DNA of 64,000 nucleotides. It comes from Crotophaga sulcirostris. Lineage: Eukaryota > Chordata > Aves > Cuculiformes > Crotophagidae. Where the stretch lies: NCBI GenBank assembly GCA_013397455.1, contig VYZB01000526.1, positions 120,440-184,439 on the forward strand. Direction: 5' to 3'. Made by a program: the position numbers and the translations under genes. This document shows positions 1 through 11,148 of the stretch, one piece after another (positions within the stretch are counted from its first letter, which is position 1; the number at the start of each line of letters is the position of its first letter). The notes beneath the pieces were generated by a model. That model worked only from the letters and a program-made list of their open reading frames with translations, did not search any database and had not been told where the DNA came from.

Positions 1-40
1 TCCAGGCTGAATAACCCCAACTCTCTCAGCCTGTCAATAT
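1..40 (-). mobile_element. CR1 LINE fragment cut by the window edge
   Basis: Reads as the antisense of the CR1 segment that encodes the LFSLE region of the ORF2 C-terminus (CCAACTCTCTCAGCCTGTC). The same block recurs in the longer copies at 4670-4700 and 40079-40105. The remainder of the element lies outside the window. Confidence 0.7.
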
Positions 41-225
41 GTTATACAAAAGGCAAGAGGCTTGCAGTATCTTCCTTGAAGCATTCCATATTCTCATCCG
101 TACTGTAGCCTACAACATAAGGTCACCTCAGATGGAAACCCATCCCCATGTTGTTCATTGCATCTCCACTTCACAAGCAAGTGTAGAATCTCTCACTGCC
201 CTTCCTGGGCCAGGACAATAGAATA

Positions 226-298
226 GACTCATAGAATCATTAAGGTAGGAAAAGACCTCCAAGATCATCAAGTCCAACTGTCCAGACCAGACCTCTAA
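226..298 (-). mobile_element. CR1 3' tail fragment
   Basis: Begins with the antisense octamer tail (CATAGAATCATTAAGG) followed by AAAAGACCTCCAAGATCATC and AAGTCCAAC, the 3' end of a CR1 subfamily also seen at 26806 and 50094. Only about 70 bp are recognisable, after which the sequence becomes unique. Confidence 0.8.
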
Positions 299-1786
299 GC
301 ATGGAAAGTGTAGGGGAGAATATAAAGATCTTACTGAAAAACCATAACTGTTTAGACCTCATCACTTACAGAGGTACGGATAGCTCAACTACACAGGTCC
401 TCAGTCAGCATTTTACCAGCCTTTGCCTTGACTGCTTTCCTAATACACATAGGCTGTAAGCAAGGAGGTCTTCTTGGGTGAGGATGGTTGAAGAGTGCAG
501 GTCCATTCCCATAGGGTAAGGCTTTTCATGATGACCACTTGAACTCTTTCCAAATCCGCTGCTGTCATCCCACGGGGCCATTCTGAGAGCCTCCACTACG
601 GCCAACCTGGGACCCAGCTGAGTGCACTTATCCTTCACATCTGCCAGAAGCCTCCAGATCTATAGTAAGAGCAGATGAGCTCTTTGGCTGGGGTTGGGAG
701 ACATTCATCTGCCTGCATGTCTCCAGTCAGGCCGAGTCTGAGGGGTCCATTTCTCAGGGGATCTGAAGAGATTATGGCCATTAAGCATTGGAGGGAACTG
801 GCCTGCCAAGGTGGCCTAGGGCACAGGTCTGACAAGGCTTATCAGTCCCAAGCAGGCACCTCACCAGTTTCTCTTCCACCAATTCATGTATCTCTTGCAG
901 TATGGGCTGGGAAGCTTTTAATACCAAGTTTCTGCCCCAGTGCCCCTGGGATACCTCAAGAGGCTGGAAAGATTCATTGACAATGTGGCAGACCCTGCTC
1001 AATAATAATCTTTTCAAATCTGGAGGCTTGAGGACTGTCCTTTACATTTCCTTGAGATGACACTACATTGACTGACGTCTCCTTCTCATCCTGCTCACTT
1101 AAATCCCGAATTGACATCATGTGCTTTTAGCCAGTTTGACGTGTCTGTAAGTGCTGGCATTTCAGGATGAAGTTAAGCATCACCATGCAGCCTTCTGCAG
1201 TCCTGACAACCCCACCAATGGCCCCCAAATCAGTGAATGAGTACTCCAGATCATGAATTGACCTAAAAAAAAAATCACAATATCTTCCAAGTAGGGATAA
1301 ATGTTGGGTTCTTTTTTATTTGATTATCTGTCTGAGTCTGTAAGATCCATATTCTGATGTGATTATTCACATCAAGGTTTTTATTAGGTTAACTGGACAA
1401 TTAGGTCTGGAACATGACCCTGTAAAAATAATAATAAAAATATTTACCTATAAACACGATGTAGCAGCTGGTGCTGTAACAACAGGAAGATGCTACTCAC
1501 ATGCTGGATCATAGAGACATGGAACTGCTTGCCAGAAGTTGGTTAATGGTTTCAAGAGGAGGCTCCACACATTCTTGGAAAAGACATCTACTGACTGTTA
1601 CTAAACAGACAAGCGACAACTTGTCTCAGGAAATCCCCTGAGTTAAGAACAGCTGGAACCCAGTAGACTGTTAGAAGATTTATCACGTTTGTCCTCTCCT
1701 TAATTTTCCCATTGAAGAGCCTGCTTACAGCCACCAATGGAAAGAGGGCTCCGGCCAGGATTGACCCTTTCTTCTGCTCTGATAAA
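299..1786. other. Unique intergenic DNA, no gene seen
   Basis: No CR1 tail, tandem repeat or convincing reading frame was recognised here. Open frames of 60-100 codons exist on both strands, but they overlap one another and show no recognisable domain. An A10 run at 1265-1274 and an AT-rich patch near 1420-1450 are ordinary low-complexity features. Confidence 0.6.
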
Positions 1787-2548
1787 TCATAGAATCATAG
1801 AATGCTTTGGGTTGGAAGGGACCTTTACAGGTCATCTAATGCAAGCACCCCCCACCTTGCAGGAGTAGGGACATTTGTAACTATATCAGGTTGCTCAGAG
1901 CCCCATCCAATCTGACCTTGAATGTTTCCAGGGATGGGGACTCCACTACCTCCTTGGGCAACCTGTTCCAGTGCCTCACCACCCTCACTGTAAAAAATTT
2001 CTTCCTTATATCCAGTCTAAATCTCCCCTCCCTTAGTTTAAAGCCATTACTCCTTGCCCTGTCACAACAGGCCTTGCTAAAAGTCTGTCCCCATCTTTCC
2101 TGTATCTCCCTTCGGGTACTGGAAGGATGCTCTAAGATCTCGTAGGAGCCTTCTCTTCTCCAGGATGAAAAACCCCATCTCTCTCAGCCTACCATGTCCT
2201 CATAGGTGAGGTGCTCCGGCCCTCATATCGTCTTCATGGCCTCCTCTGGGCTCACTCTAACAGACTCACGCTCTTCCTTTGCTGAGGGTTCCAGCAGAGG
2301 ACACAGGACTCCAGATGAGGTCTCACAAGAGCAGAGTCGAGTCGCAAAATCACCTCCCAATACCTGCTGGCCATGCAACCCAGGATACAGTTGGCCTTCT
2401 GGACTGCAAGCACATATTATTGGCTCACATCCAGTTTTTCATTGATCAGTACCCCAAGTTCTTCTCTGCAGGGCTACTCTCAATCACATCGTCCCCCAAG
2501 CTGTATTTAAACTGATTGCCCTGACACAGGTGTAGGACCTTGCACAAT
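1787..2548 (-). mobile_element. CR1 LINE, long 5'-truncated copy
   Basis: A copy of about 760 bp in antisense. The 3' octamer tail is at 1789-1803 (CATAGAATCATAGAAT), then GGTTGGAAGGGACC, the ORF2 C-terminal region, and an upstream part matching other long copies (CAGGATACAGTTGGCCTTCT near 2390, TGCAGGGCTACTCTCAATCA near 2470, GTGTAGGACCTTGCAC near 2530). The coding frame is broken by stops and shifts, so no functional ORF2 remains. It is among the longest copies in the left contig. Confidence 0.92.
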
Positions 2549-4137
2549 ATTGCAAAATTAATAATGTCGTAAGACCATGGGTAAGTGTGACCATGATCAG
2601 GAGTGACCATGCTGGCTTTGGCCCTTTTGGCCCTCATTTCATCATCCGCTTGTGGAGGTATTCTTAACGAGGTCTCACAGCCCCTCAAATTTGGGTGGTG
2701 GAAATTTGAGTCAGCAATGCAAAAATTATTTAATCTTGTTAAAGCAATGAAACACCCGCCCAAGGCATCAAAGGGGATTTGTTTCCTTTTTGTGTAAGCT
2801 CCAGGCAAGACCTCCTCTGCCCAATTGTCCTTTGCCTGTAAGCTCTTAAGTGGATGACTGTATAATGAGGCCATAGAAAGTGTTTGTTTTACAGTGGTTT
2901 GAAGAGTTTTAACGGGGCTCATCTGCCCCTCTCTATGTCCATGGACATCCTTGAGTTCAAAGAACCCTCTGCAAGGAAAACTATTGGGATCTGGTCTCAC
3001 CTGGAACACTCAGAGAATGCTATCTCTGCACTGGTGGTGGGCTCCAAGTCCACATCACTCTCCTCTGTAGATAATCTACATCAGCCACAACTCCCTGCGT
3101 CACTCAGAAATGCATCCTGGTGCTTTCCCTCTTTTCTCCTCTTCGACATGAGCATCCTGAATCCTTGCAACAAAAATGCTGCCACTGTTTCCTCAATGGC
3201 ATGAGGAAAGATTTCATGGCACGGGTCAAATGAGTGACTAACGAGTCGCTTCATTGGAGGAGGCAGGTAGGTGGAAGAGGAATATTACTATTGACATCCT
3301 CAGCCCTTCGGTCTCTCCTGGGTGCTTGGGAAGGCGAAGGGGTGGTTTGGGGCAGGGAATGTTTGTACACCCTGAGCACTGGGGACACCTTAGACCTGGT
3401 CAGACTCTTCGGCTCAGTTGCAAAACAAATGAAGAAGGAAGTGTAATGAGCAAGATTGCTACCTGTGGGTGCTGTGTCCAGAGGCATAGAGACACCACAC
3501 CGCTGGCACGGGCCAGGTACAGCTATATGAGCCAAAATAAAGCACCTGCAGGGCTAGCTTGGCTCCAGACAGAAGACAGCAATGCACATACGGTGCTGTC
3601 CCAACCTCCTAAAACCTTCTAGACTGAAACAGCAGCTGCAAAGCTCTTTTGATCTCTCTAGAGCATCCCACAGGGATCATCTTAGCCTTAAAAAAACAAA
3701 ATCCTTCTTCCAGTCACTACATACCCCAGAATCCCAGACACATCCCTCCTGCTTGTCGGCACTTAAGTGAAGTACCTGACTTCAAAGTATTTTTGCCCTC
3801 AGCTAATTCTGTATCCAATGGAGAGGGTCAGGCAGAGAACCAACACAGCCTGCTGCTTCCCTGTGTTCTCAGATCCTTTGGAAAGGCTGGACCCGTTACC
3901 TGATAGTCCCTCTCCTCCCAAAAGGGTGCCCCGTGTCTCTTCCAGGATTATATCAGAGGTGTCTAGAGGGCAGAGGGCTGGTTAGAACAAGTTACAAGCT
4001 TGGATGCAAACATCATCACCACTCCAGAGGAGTGCAGAGATCCTGACCTGCTCGCTTTCACCGACTCAGGTCTGTGTCAGCTTTTTCTTTGTTGTTCCTT
4101 TAAGCAGCTTTTCAAAGTGATGCTACTGAGAAATAAT
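2549..4137. other. Unique intergenic DNA, no gene seen
   Basis: No repeat family was recognised. The longest open frames (around 3254-3622 plus and 2446-3009 minus) overlap on opposite strands or run into CR1 and have no recognisable domain, so they are treated as chance. Nothing structured was found beyond short A-rich runs. Confidence 0.55.
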
Positions 4138-4690
4138 AAAAAAAAAAAAGTCTAAAAAACTAGAAAAGTCTTGCAAGGCACAATGGGGACTGGCCCAAGG
4201 CAGAGTGGAATTGTTGCTGTGGTCTCTGATCAGGGATAAGGTCCCATGGCACAGAGCTTCGCACTCGTGTGAGAGCAGCCTGTCCTATATATCATAGAAT
4301 CGTAGAATGGTTTGGGGTGGGAGGGACATTAAAGATCATCCAGTTCCAACCCCCCTGCCATGGGCAGGAACACCTCCCACTGCACCAGGTTGCTCAAAGC
4401 CTCATCCAGCCTGGCCTTGAACACCTCCAGGGATGGGGCATCCACAACTTCAGTGGGCAGCCTGTGCCAGTGCTTCAACACCCTCACAGTGAAGAATTTC
4501 TTCCTAATATCTAATCTGAATCTCCCCTCTTTTAGTTTAAAATACTTGCCCCTCAAACTATCACTGCAGTCCCTGATAAAGAGCCCCTCCCCAGTTTTCC
4601 TGTTGCCCCCTTTAAGTACTGGAAGGCTGCTATAAGGTCTCACGAGAGCCTTCTCCTCTCTAGGATGAACAATCCCAACTCTCTCAGCCT
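4138..4690 (+). repeat. Left arm of an inverted duplication (partner 25631-26181)
   Basis: From about 4150 to 4289 there is non-CR1 sequence containing TTGCAAGGCACAATGGGGAC, CTCTGATCAGGGATA and CCTGTCCTATATAT. Its reverse complement recurs at 26027-26181 with scattered mismatches. The CR1 copy begins at the same junction (TATATATCATAGAAT) in both arms, so the CR1 was present before the copies separated. Homology appears to stop at the A12 run (4138-4149) on one side and inside CR1 near 4690 on the other. A dispersed composite repeat family is the main alternative. Confidence 0.75.
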
Positions 4691-4912
4691 GTTCTCCTAT
4701 GGCAGGTGTTCCAGCCCTCTGATCATCTTTGTGGTCTCCTCTGGACCCATTCCAACAGATCCATGCCCTTCTCATGCTGAGGACTCCAGAACTGGGTGCA
4801 GTACTTCAGGCAAGAGCAGAGAAGAAGGGGATAATCCCCTCCCTCATCCTACTGGTCTCACTTCTTTTTGATGCAACCCAGGATATGGCTGGCTTTCTGG
4901 GCTGGAAATACA
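4289..4912 (-). mobile_element. CR1 LINE, 5'-truncated copy
   Basis: Antisense tail at 4292-4310, then GGGTGGGAGGGACATTAAAG, the block CTGCCATGGGCAGGAACACC, and continuing through CTCTCAGCCTGTTCTCCTAT to a region matching CAACCCAGGATATGGCTGGC near 4877. The antisense frame 4329-4775 preserves part of the ORF2 C-terminus (GEGLFIRDCSDSLRGKYFKL), with no catalytic reverse-transcriptase domain. It abuts a second CR1 at 4913. Confidence 0.93.
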
Positions 4913-5192
4913 TCACAGTATCACAGCATCACAGTATTACAAGTTTGGAAAGGACGTCTGAGATCATCGAGTCCAACCTATAACCCAACACTAACACCAA
5001 CTCATCATCTAAACCATGGCACTGAGTGCCTCAGCCAATCTCCTCTTCGACACCTCCAGGGTTGGCAACTCCACCACCTCCCCGGGCAGCGCATTCCAAT
5101 GGCCAATCACCCTTTCAATGAAGGAATTTTTCCTAATATCAAGCCTAAACTTTCCCTGATGAAGCTTGAGTCCATGTCCTCTAGTTCTGTCA
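4913..5192 (-). mobile_element. CR1 LINE, TACTGTGAT-tail subfamily
   Basis: Tail read in antisense as CACAGTATCACAGCATCACA, followed by GGAAAGGACGTCTGAGATCA and GAGTGCCTCAGCCAATCTCC. Members of this subfamily also occur at 17735, 24939 and 49052. It starts directly where the neighbouring CR1 stops (4912), which suggests insertion into that element with loss of its upstream part. It ends near the TGTCCTCTAGTTCTGTCAC block. Confidence 0.92.
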
Positions 5193-5299
5193 CTAAGTAT
5201 CGAGCCCTGCCCTGTGTTCCCAGTCTCTGCCAGTGCCTTTCCTTGAGTCTGCTCTCTCCTAGGCTCCCACAGACCTGTCCTTCACACAGACAACCTTTG

Positions 5300-5552
5300 C
5301 AGTCCTGGGCGCAGGAGCCTCCACTCGTACGCAAACACACATGCACAGACAAATCCTTGCTCAGGTGGGTACATGCAAATAGAGATTGCTCCTCCATCCT
5401 GCTGCATTCCTGGTGTGGATATCACACAGCCACGTGTGCGAGCACGTACCACACACACACACACGTGCATACAGACAAATCAGTGCCAAACTGCTTTTCC
5501 ACCTTGTGCACTCATACACCCTCCAGCACACACCCTAGGTTCTCTGATCCTG
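5300..5552. repeat. CA/CACGTG-rich low-complexity DNA
   Basis: Skewed sequence rich in ACAC, CACGTG and CACATG, with a short CA microsatellite at about 5451-5464. It grades into the 126-bp tandem duplication that follows. Frames through it (for example 4868-5815 plus) give His/Thr/Pro-rich low-complexity peptides and are not taken as genes. Confidence 0.75.
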
Positions 5553-5806
5553 CCCCACATGTGTGTAAACCTATTTGGGGGGAAGGGGTGTACAGACCCA
5601 CACGTGCTCCCTCTACCCTGTCCCACACACTGCGAGCTCTACTGATGCTCCTACTGAAGCCAACTCCATGGGAAGCTGACCCCTCCCCACACGTGTGTGC
5701 ACACCTACCCCAGGGGCACAGACCCACACACACTCCCTCCACCCTGTCCCACACACCCCCAACTTTACCGATGCTCCCAGCGAAGCCAACCTCATGGGAA
5801 GCTGCT
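5553..5806. repeat. Minisatellite, two 126-bp diverged units
   Basis: ACAGACCCACAC starts at 5592 and again at 5718, a 126-bp offset. Matching blocks follow in the same order: CCTGTCCCACACAC, TACTGATGCTCC/TACCGATGCTCC, GAAGCCAAC and ATGGGAAGCTG. A further partial match upstream (CCCCACATGTGTGT near 5553 against CCCCACACGTGTGT near 5684) suggests the array extends to the left. Confidence 0.85.
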
Positions 5807-6059
5807 GCATCCTAAGACTTGCTCCTAAGGGGGGACCAAGTGGGTAAGAATCCCACCCCACAACCTGCACTCAGCTCAACCACCACCTCCCCGGCCTCGC
5901 AAAGAGGCTTTACGATCCCTTCCACCCCGCGCATGTCTTCATTTTTTTACTCTTCCCTCGCAGCCACTAGACGGCAGGTCAAGCTCGCAGAAATTCTCTT
6001 TCCAACCAAGCAGTCGATGGGCTCATTTGTCCCAACTCCCCCCAAGTCGATGGGGCTGA

Positions 6060-6360
6060 CACTCGGCAGTCAACGCTCTGATTAAGATGCCACAGTTGAG
6101 TTAAAGCGCACATTAAGATTTGATGAGTAATTGATCAGCGCATCAACAGGGATGCAGGGCTGGAGAGAGAGAAGCCAAGCTGCAGACACCTGGGTAAAAG
6201 CTCCAGTTGCACGCACAGGCTCCGTCTTTAAATAAAACTTATTAGAGAGTTTGAATCTTAAAGGGATAATGTCGGGTTTATATGAGGTGGGACTGCTATG
6301 GAGCCAGTGAGTGCAATAAAGCGACTTGACATAATATAAATGGTGATTTAAAATTCTGGC
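6060..6360. promoter_or_regulatory. Candidate conserved regulatory island
   Basis: Repeat-free DNA dense in AT-rich homeodomain-like words: TAATTGATCA at 6128-6137, GCAATAAA at 6313-6320, TTATTAGAGAGTTTGAATC, and TTTATATGAGGTGG. There is no coding potential. The call rests on base composition and motif density only. An enhancer-like conserved element is inferred, not shown. Confidence 0.3.
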
Positions 6361-7814
6361 TCCCTTGTATCCTTTGAGGGACGCATCCAGACGGAGCAGG
6401 AGAGAGGGGGCTGGGCTTGAGCTTGGCTGGATCGCCTTTATACTGATGGGAAAGTGCTGACATTGATGGATTCGTTCCTGATTTTACACCAGCGTAGCTG
6501 GGTGTCTCTCGCCAGACCGGGAGGTATAAATAGGCATGTGTGTGTCTGATGCAGATACCCAGGGCTCCAGCCTCTCTCCTGCCTTTTTAACTGGTGTGGG
6601 ATTTTTGTGGATGGGGAAAAAATGAATGAGAAGTGACTGTAAAATGGTAGTCCCTCGCTTCTCAATTCAATCAAAGCCACACTTGTGCATAAGTGTTCAT
6701 AGAAACAGGGACTTTACTGCCAGCCCGCCAGAAAAAAGGCTTTCCTTTAAACTCTGTGCTGTCACGGGAAGACAATGTAAGTAGGTATAATAGACCTATA
6801 ATAAGAATACACAATTCTTGCAGAGAAAGTCTGATTTTCTTTTTACACGCCTATCCATACACTCTATAATAAACATGCACATGAAAATGTAAAATAAATC
6901 CTGTGCATCACAGGTGAGGGAAAAATCTCTTATAAGTCTGTGTCTCTTCCTTGTTCTTAAGGAAAGATAACAGAAAAAGACCTGGTCCACACCCTGCACA
7001 AAAATAATAATGTTATGAGCTGTCGTAAGAATAAATACACACTTCCACCCCCAAAAAAATGTCAAATCATTCTGTGTTCTGGCATTTGACTGCAGGCAGA
7101 TCTTTCCAAAGGATTTTTTGTTCAGTTTCTGCCAACATTCAAATAATATCAAGATCTGGAGTGTGGGGTTAATTTCATTGAACACACTGAGCCTTTCTCC
7201 CACTCAGAGTTGCGAGCACACTTACGTGGCCACACAAGCATCACCCTCCTGGGAAGGGATTTGGGTTTGTTCTGCTGAGGAGATAAATAATTACAGCACA
7301 AATCGATTATTGAGCATTGAGATAGGGTCTGCCTCTTCTTTTCTATTGCCTCAGCTGTTTCGGCTTTAGAGGACTCACTTGAGCCGGGGGCGGGGGTGTG
7401 GTTGGTAAGAGCACAGAGTGAGACACACACCCTGTGTCATCTCTTGGTGCCCCCCTCTTTAAGCTCCATCTCTTCCTTTGGGTGGCAGGATCCTGGGAGC
7501 AGGCACTATTTTCTTACTGAGGGTTAACTCAGCTCTTACCAAGTGCTGAGCTGTTTTCTGACTGCGGGTCCAACGTTCTTTTTTAGCACAAGCAGTGATA
7601 ACCAGCACACATCTGGAAAACTCCTGGGATATAAACAGCATTAGGCAGAAAAACACTGATGATGCCTCTGAAGAAATGTTAAAAGCTTGATTTCTTTTTG
7701 CAAGGCAAAAGGACTTTAAACCAGCTGGCATCCTGAGTCCTTTTCTTGCACCCATTGGTTTTGGTGTCTGAGAGCCCCAAGGCAGTAACTGAAGTGAATT
7801 TTGTAAATTTGTAA
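6361..7814. other. Unique intergenic DNA
   Basis: No repeat or gene was recognised. The stretch is AT-rich from 6590 to 7160. A GC-rich patch lies near 7382-7400 (GAGCCGGGGGCGGGGGTGTG). Open frames on both strands are short and overlapping. Confidence 0.5.
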
Positions 7815-7903
7815 GTTTGGGGTTTGTCCTGTGCAGGGACGGGAGTTGGACTCAATGATCCTTGTGGGCCCCTTCCAACTCAGGTTATTCTGTGATTCTG
7901 TGA
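7815..7903 (+). mobile_element. CR1 3' tail fragment (TCCTTGTGGG subfamily)
   Basis: GGACTCAATGATCCTTGTGG, then CCTTCCAACTCAGGTTATTC and a TGTGATTCTGTG tail. This is a CR1 3' end distinct from the main subfamily. The same subfamily is present in antisense at 59711 and truncated at 62805. Confidence 0.88.
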
Positions 7904-7952
7904 AGTATCCAACTGCACGAAGACAAATGCCCACGGAGCAAGAACATATTTT

Positions 7953-8167
7953 ATAGACTCATAGAATTGTTTCGGTTGGAAGGGACTTCCAACCCCCCTT
8001 GCCACAGGCAGGGACACCTCCCACTGGATCAGGTTGTTCAGATCCTCATCCAACCTGACCTTGAACACCTCCAGGGATGGGGCACCCACAACTTCCCTGG
8101 GCAACCTGGGCCAGTGCCTTCCCATCCCCACAGTAAAAAATTTCTTCCTAATATCTAATCTAAATCT
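7953..8167 (-). mobile_element. CR1 LINE fragment
   Basis: Antisense tail CATAGAATTGTTTCGGTTGG at 7961, then ACACCTCCCACTGGATCAGG, CTCCAGGGATGGGGCACCCA, and ending after TTCTTCCTAATATCTAATCT. About 215 bp of the 3' end survive. It faces the tail at 7815-7903, so the two fragments are convergent. Confidence 0.92.
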
Positions 8168-9844
8168 CTGTTTCTGCCCAATCGATCCATGTGCTGATCG
8201 TTAATCACATTTGCATCTGGAGTCCTCTCACATCCATAAGCGCACATGTGAAAAAATAAGGTCTTAAAAAATATATGCTGTTAAGGGAAGGCTGAGGAAA
8301 ACTCACACGGGAACCTGGAATTATTTTTGGAGCAGTCACCTAAGTGTGCAACACATCGTTTTGCTGGAAAATGACATTTTATTCTGCTTGAAAAACCTGA
8401 CATCTGGAAATGGGGTTGCATTCTGAAGCCAAAAATACATGTAGGAATTTGAAATTTATCCCTAGAACAAAATCAACCTGGAAATGCTTTGTTCTGAGGT
8501 TACACTGGTTTAGTTCAGTCTAATAAAAATATTCCATCTCGCAAGCAATGAAACATGGCAGAAATCTCAACTTTATAATCCAATATATTGTTAAATCCAA
8601 GTTTTAACTATAAACACTGAAAAAAACCAGAATACCTCAGCAGAGCTGAAGCAGAATGTTTTCCCTCGGCATTACAAAATATTTTGTCACTTTGAAAGCA
8701 AAGCGAGACAGTTGAAACAACTCATTTCAATATTTTTAATATAAAAAAACATCGCCACAATCAGCCTGATCCCAAGGCGATTTTTGACAAGAAGATGTTT
8801 TCCGGTAGAAAATTCCACTATCGAAAAAGTGTTGACCAGCATTTTGTGGCATTATCGCAAAGGCACAGCTTCAAATAATACTTAGATAGGTATAAGCTGC
8901 ATCTCTACGGACTGCAAGATTTGCCCAGGTTTTCACTTCGTTGGGGTGGGGGGAAGGTACCTGCGACAAATTCAGGGCAGTGGAGGGATGAGAGTCAGTC
9001 AAGAGCTTGGGCTCCAGCTGAGGAATAGCAGCATCATGAAAGCCTGTCCTTAAAATAAAAGAAGGGCTCCCAAAGCTAAAATTGAGGAGAAAAATTACTC
9101 CACAGCAAGGAGAGGGTGAGAGACTGAGTCATGACTGCTCTCCAGGGACACAAAGGTGATGCACGACCGAGCCAAAACCACAGCTGAGCCAAAACCCACT
9201 GATCTGGCACAGAAAGTGAAGCTCCTGGCTAGGGCTGGCTGCAGAGGTGCCCTGGATGCTCTCAAACCAGCCTCGGTTTCCCTCTTAACCTTTGTTTCAT
9301 TTGTTGTACAGGCAGCCCTAGGGCTGGGTCCAAATTTGAGGCTGGAAAAGAAGAGCGAGAAGGGAAACTGCAGCCGTCGTGCTGCAAAGAAGCTCTGCTG
9401 GGTACAAGGCAGTCATCACCTTGCTGAAGGGAGCCCAGAAGAACCAAAAGGAATGGCAAGTGTGCATGCATGCAGCAAGCCAGTCTGCTAAGAACTGTTA
9501 GAGTTCATGATCTGATGAGATCACCCGATTCACCAGAAAGAGAGATATTAGGGAAAAAAGTGAATGAATGGATTGCAGTCCTAATATTTGCCATCACATC
9601 TTGTGAAGTGTTTTCCTGCTGGCTAGAAATAAAGCAGGAGGTCAGTGAAAGAAAAGCAAAATCCCAGGATTTTAGAAGCTGGAGATTTCTCTGAAAGAAA
9701 CAAGAAGAAGAAAGAAAAAATATTACGTGGGCTGATTTTATTCTGGATATTTTGGAAGTGGTCATGCCCGGAGGCAGGCCAGTGCCAGGGAATGGGCAGT
9801 GCCCTGGCAGCGCTCTCCGGGGCTGCGGCAGGGAACAGGCTGGC
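8168..9844. other. Unique AT-rich intergenic DNA
   Basis: AT-rich from 8220 to 8900, more mixed afterwards. No CR1 tail or tandem repeat was recognised. The open frame 9156-9491 plus has no recognisable domain. Nothing else could be supported. Confidence 0.5.
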
Positions 9845-9975
9845 TTATCTGCAGCCACAATTGAAGGTGGCATTTCGAGTGTGCAATTACGCACATCCTT
9901 TCTTTTCTCATCTCCGCCAGCTCTTTCAATCCTGCTGCTCCTGCTAGTATTTACTGCTGAGGGCGGCTGAATTCT
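9845..9975. promoter_or_regulatory. Candidate conserved regulatory island
   Basis: Compact repeat-free DNA with a GATA-type word in antisense (TTATCT, 9845-9850), CACAATTGAAGG and GTGCAATTACGCAC. It lies next to the CA microsatellite. Only sequence character supports the call. Confidence 0.25.
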
Positions 9976-10004
9976 GTACACTGCCTGCTTGGCCTGAATT
10001 TCAT

Positions 10005-10031
10005 CACACACACACACACACACACACACAC
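10005..10031. repeat. (CA)n microsatellite
   Basis: An uninterrupted CA dinucleotide tract of about 13 units. It produces the CVCVCVC stretch in an antisense open frame spanning 9505-10188, one reason that frame is rejected as a gene. Confidence 0.97.
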
Positions 10032-10078
10032 GGAGACACAGAGCATCCCACCTCCATCTGAATGCAGAGGTGGCAAAT

Positions 10079-10100
10079 AAAAAAAAAAAAAAAAAAAAAA
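10079..10100. repeat. A22 homopolymer
   Basis: Twenty-two consecutive A's following GGCAAATA. No CR1 body or gene-like sequence precedes it. It lies in the left contig, so it is unrelated to the A11 blocks found after 21337. Confidence 0.95.
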
Positions 10101-10589
10101 GCCTGCTCTTTGTTTTCCAGCCATCTCTATTTATTGTACAGGGAAGGGAGGGCTTCCAAGGTGGGGTGGAAGGAAAATTTGGGAGCACGGAGGAGACATG
10201 GGGGGAGAGAAGAGGTTAAGAACTGCTGTATTTAGTGTAAATCTTTCTGCTTTTTATTTTCTTTTTTTCCTTTTTACTCTCTTGTACCTCCCTGTCAGCT
10301 TCAACCCTGCCTGCTCCAGTGGAAATTCCTGCTGTGGAAAGGTGGGTTTTTTTCCCTTCTACAGCTGTGCTGGCAGCACATGGGTTTTATGCCAGCAGAT
10401 GAGCAGTTTTGGTACCCTGGAGGCCACCAGACCCTTCCTGCAGCTGGGATGTGTCTGAGAGCCCTGGGCCATCAGAAGTGCTTGGAGTCTAATGAGGGGC
10501 TCATTCCTCTGCCCCCAGAAACTCCTTTTTTTGCAGACTTGGCAGAAAAGCCATTCCCTCCCTGCAATATCCACCCCCTTGGTGGATTT
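10101..10589. other. Unique DNA with T-rich tract
   Basis: A pyrimidine-rich stretch at 10240-10290, otherwise unremarkable. No recognisable gene or repeat. Confidence 0.5.
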
Positions 10590-10655
10590 GGGTTATAGCC
10601 TGGACTCGATGATCTCAGAGGTCCTTTCCAATCTTGTAATACTGTGATACTGTGA
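10590..10655 (+). mobile_element. CR1 3' tail fragment (TACTGTGAT subfamily)
   Basis: GGACTCGATGATCTCAGAGG, CCTTTCCAATCTTG, then TAATACTGTGATACTGTGAT. It carries only the last part of the element, comparable to the ends of the copies at 17735 and 49052. Confidence 0.9.
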
Positions 10656-11051
10656 TTTGATAGAAATCAAGCTATGGGTTGTAGTCATCTAAGAGTATTT
10701 AGGGGTATTGGTGAAGACGGCTTGAGGGGCAGGATTGGCCAGGCATTAAATACTGGCCTCCGTGGATTCTCCTGGCTTCTTAAGATGCTTCATCAGCCCG
10801 ATTCATCACCCAGAAGGGTTAAATGACAGCAGACCCACAGCCCTGTCCTCAGCAACCATAGGGATGCAGAGCCACCCTTAGATCCCTGCATCCCTCTTGC
10901 TGGTCCCCATAGACCAGGCCCTTCCAGCCATGTCAGAGACACTTTCTGTTCAGTGGTGTTCCAGCAGGCAGAGAGGGGCCAAAAAATTCAGGAAGGAGGG
11001 ACCTCTTAAAACGCTAGTAGAAAAATCAAGCCCACTATTACAAAAAAGGCA

Positions 11052-11148
11052 ACTTGATCCAGTGGAAGGTGTTCCTGTCCTTGGCAGGGGGATTGGAATT
11101 GGATGAGTTTTAAGGTCCCTTCCAACTCAAACCATTCTAGGATTCTAT
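11052..11148 (+). mobile_element. CR1 3' fragment
   Basis: CTTGATCCAGTGGAAGGTGT, TTGGCAGGGGGATTGGAATT, AAGGTCCCTTCCAACTCAAA and an ATTCTAGGATTCTATT tail. About 97 bp. Confidence 0.92.

Noticed and set aside
2446..3009. A 187-codon minus-strand frame
   Set aside because: It overlaps a CR1 copy at one end and a comparable plus-strand frame. No domain was recognised.
4868..5815. A 315-codon plus-strand frame, the longest in the window
   Set aside because: It begins in antisense CR1 sequence and continues into CA-rich minisatellite, giving a His/Thr/Pro-rich low-complexity peptide.
10079..10100. The poly(A) tail of a processed pseudogene
   Set aside because: No gene-like sequence or CR1 body was found upstream or downstream, and no flanking direct repeat was seen.
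9505..10188. A 227-codon minus-strand frame
   Set aside because: It runs through the A22 tract (poly-Phe) and the CA microsatellite (CVCVCV), with no recognisable domain. It is a chance frame in low-complexity DNA.
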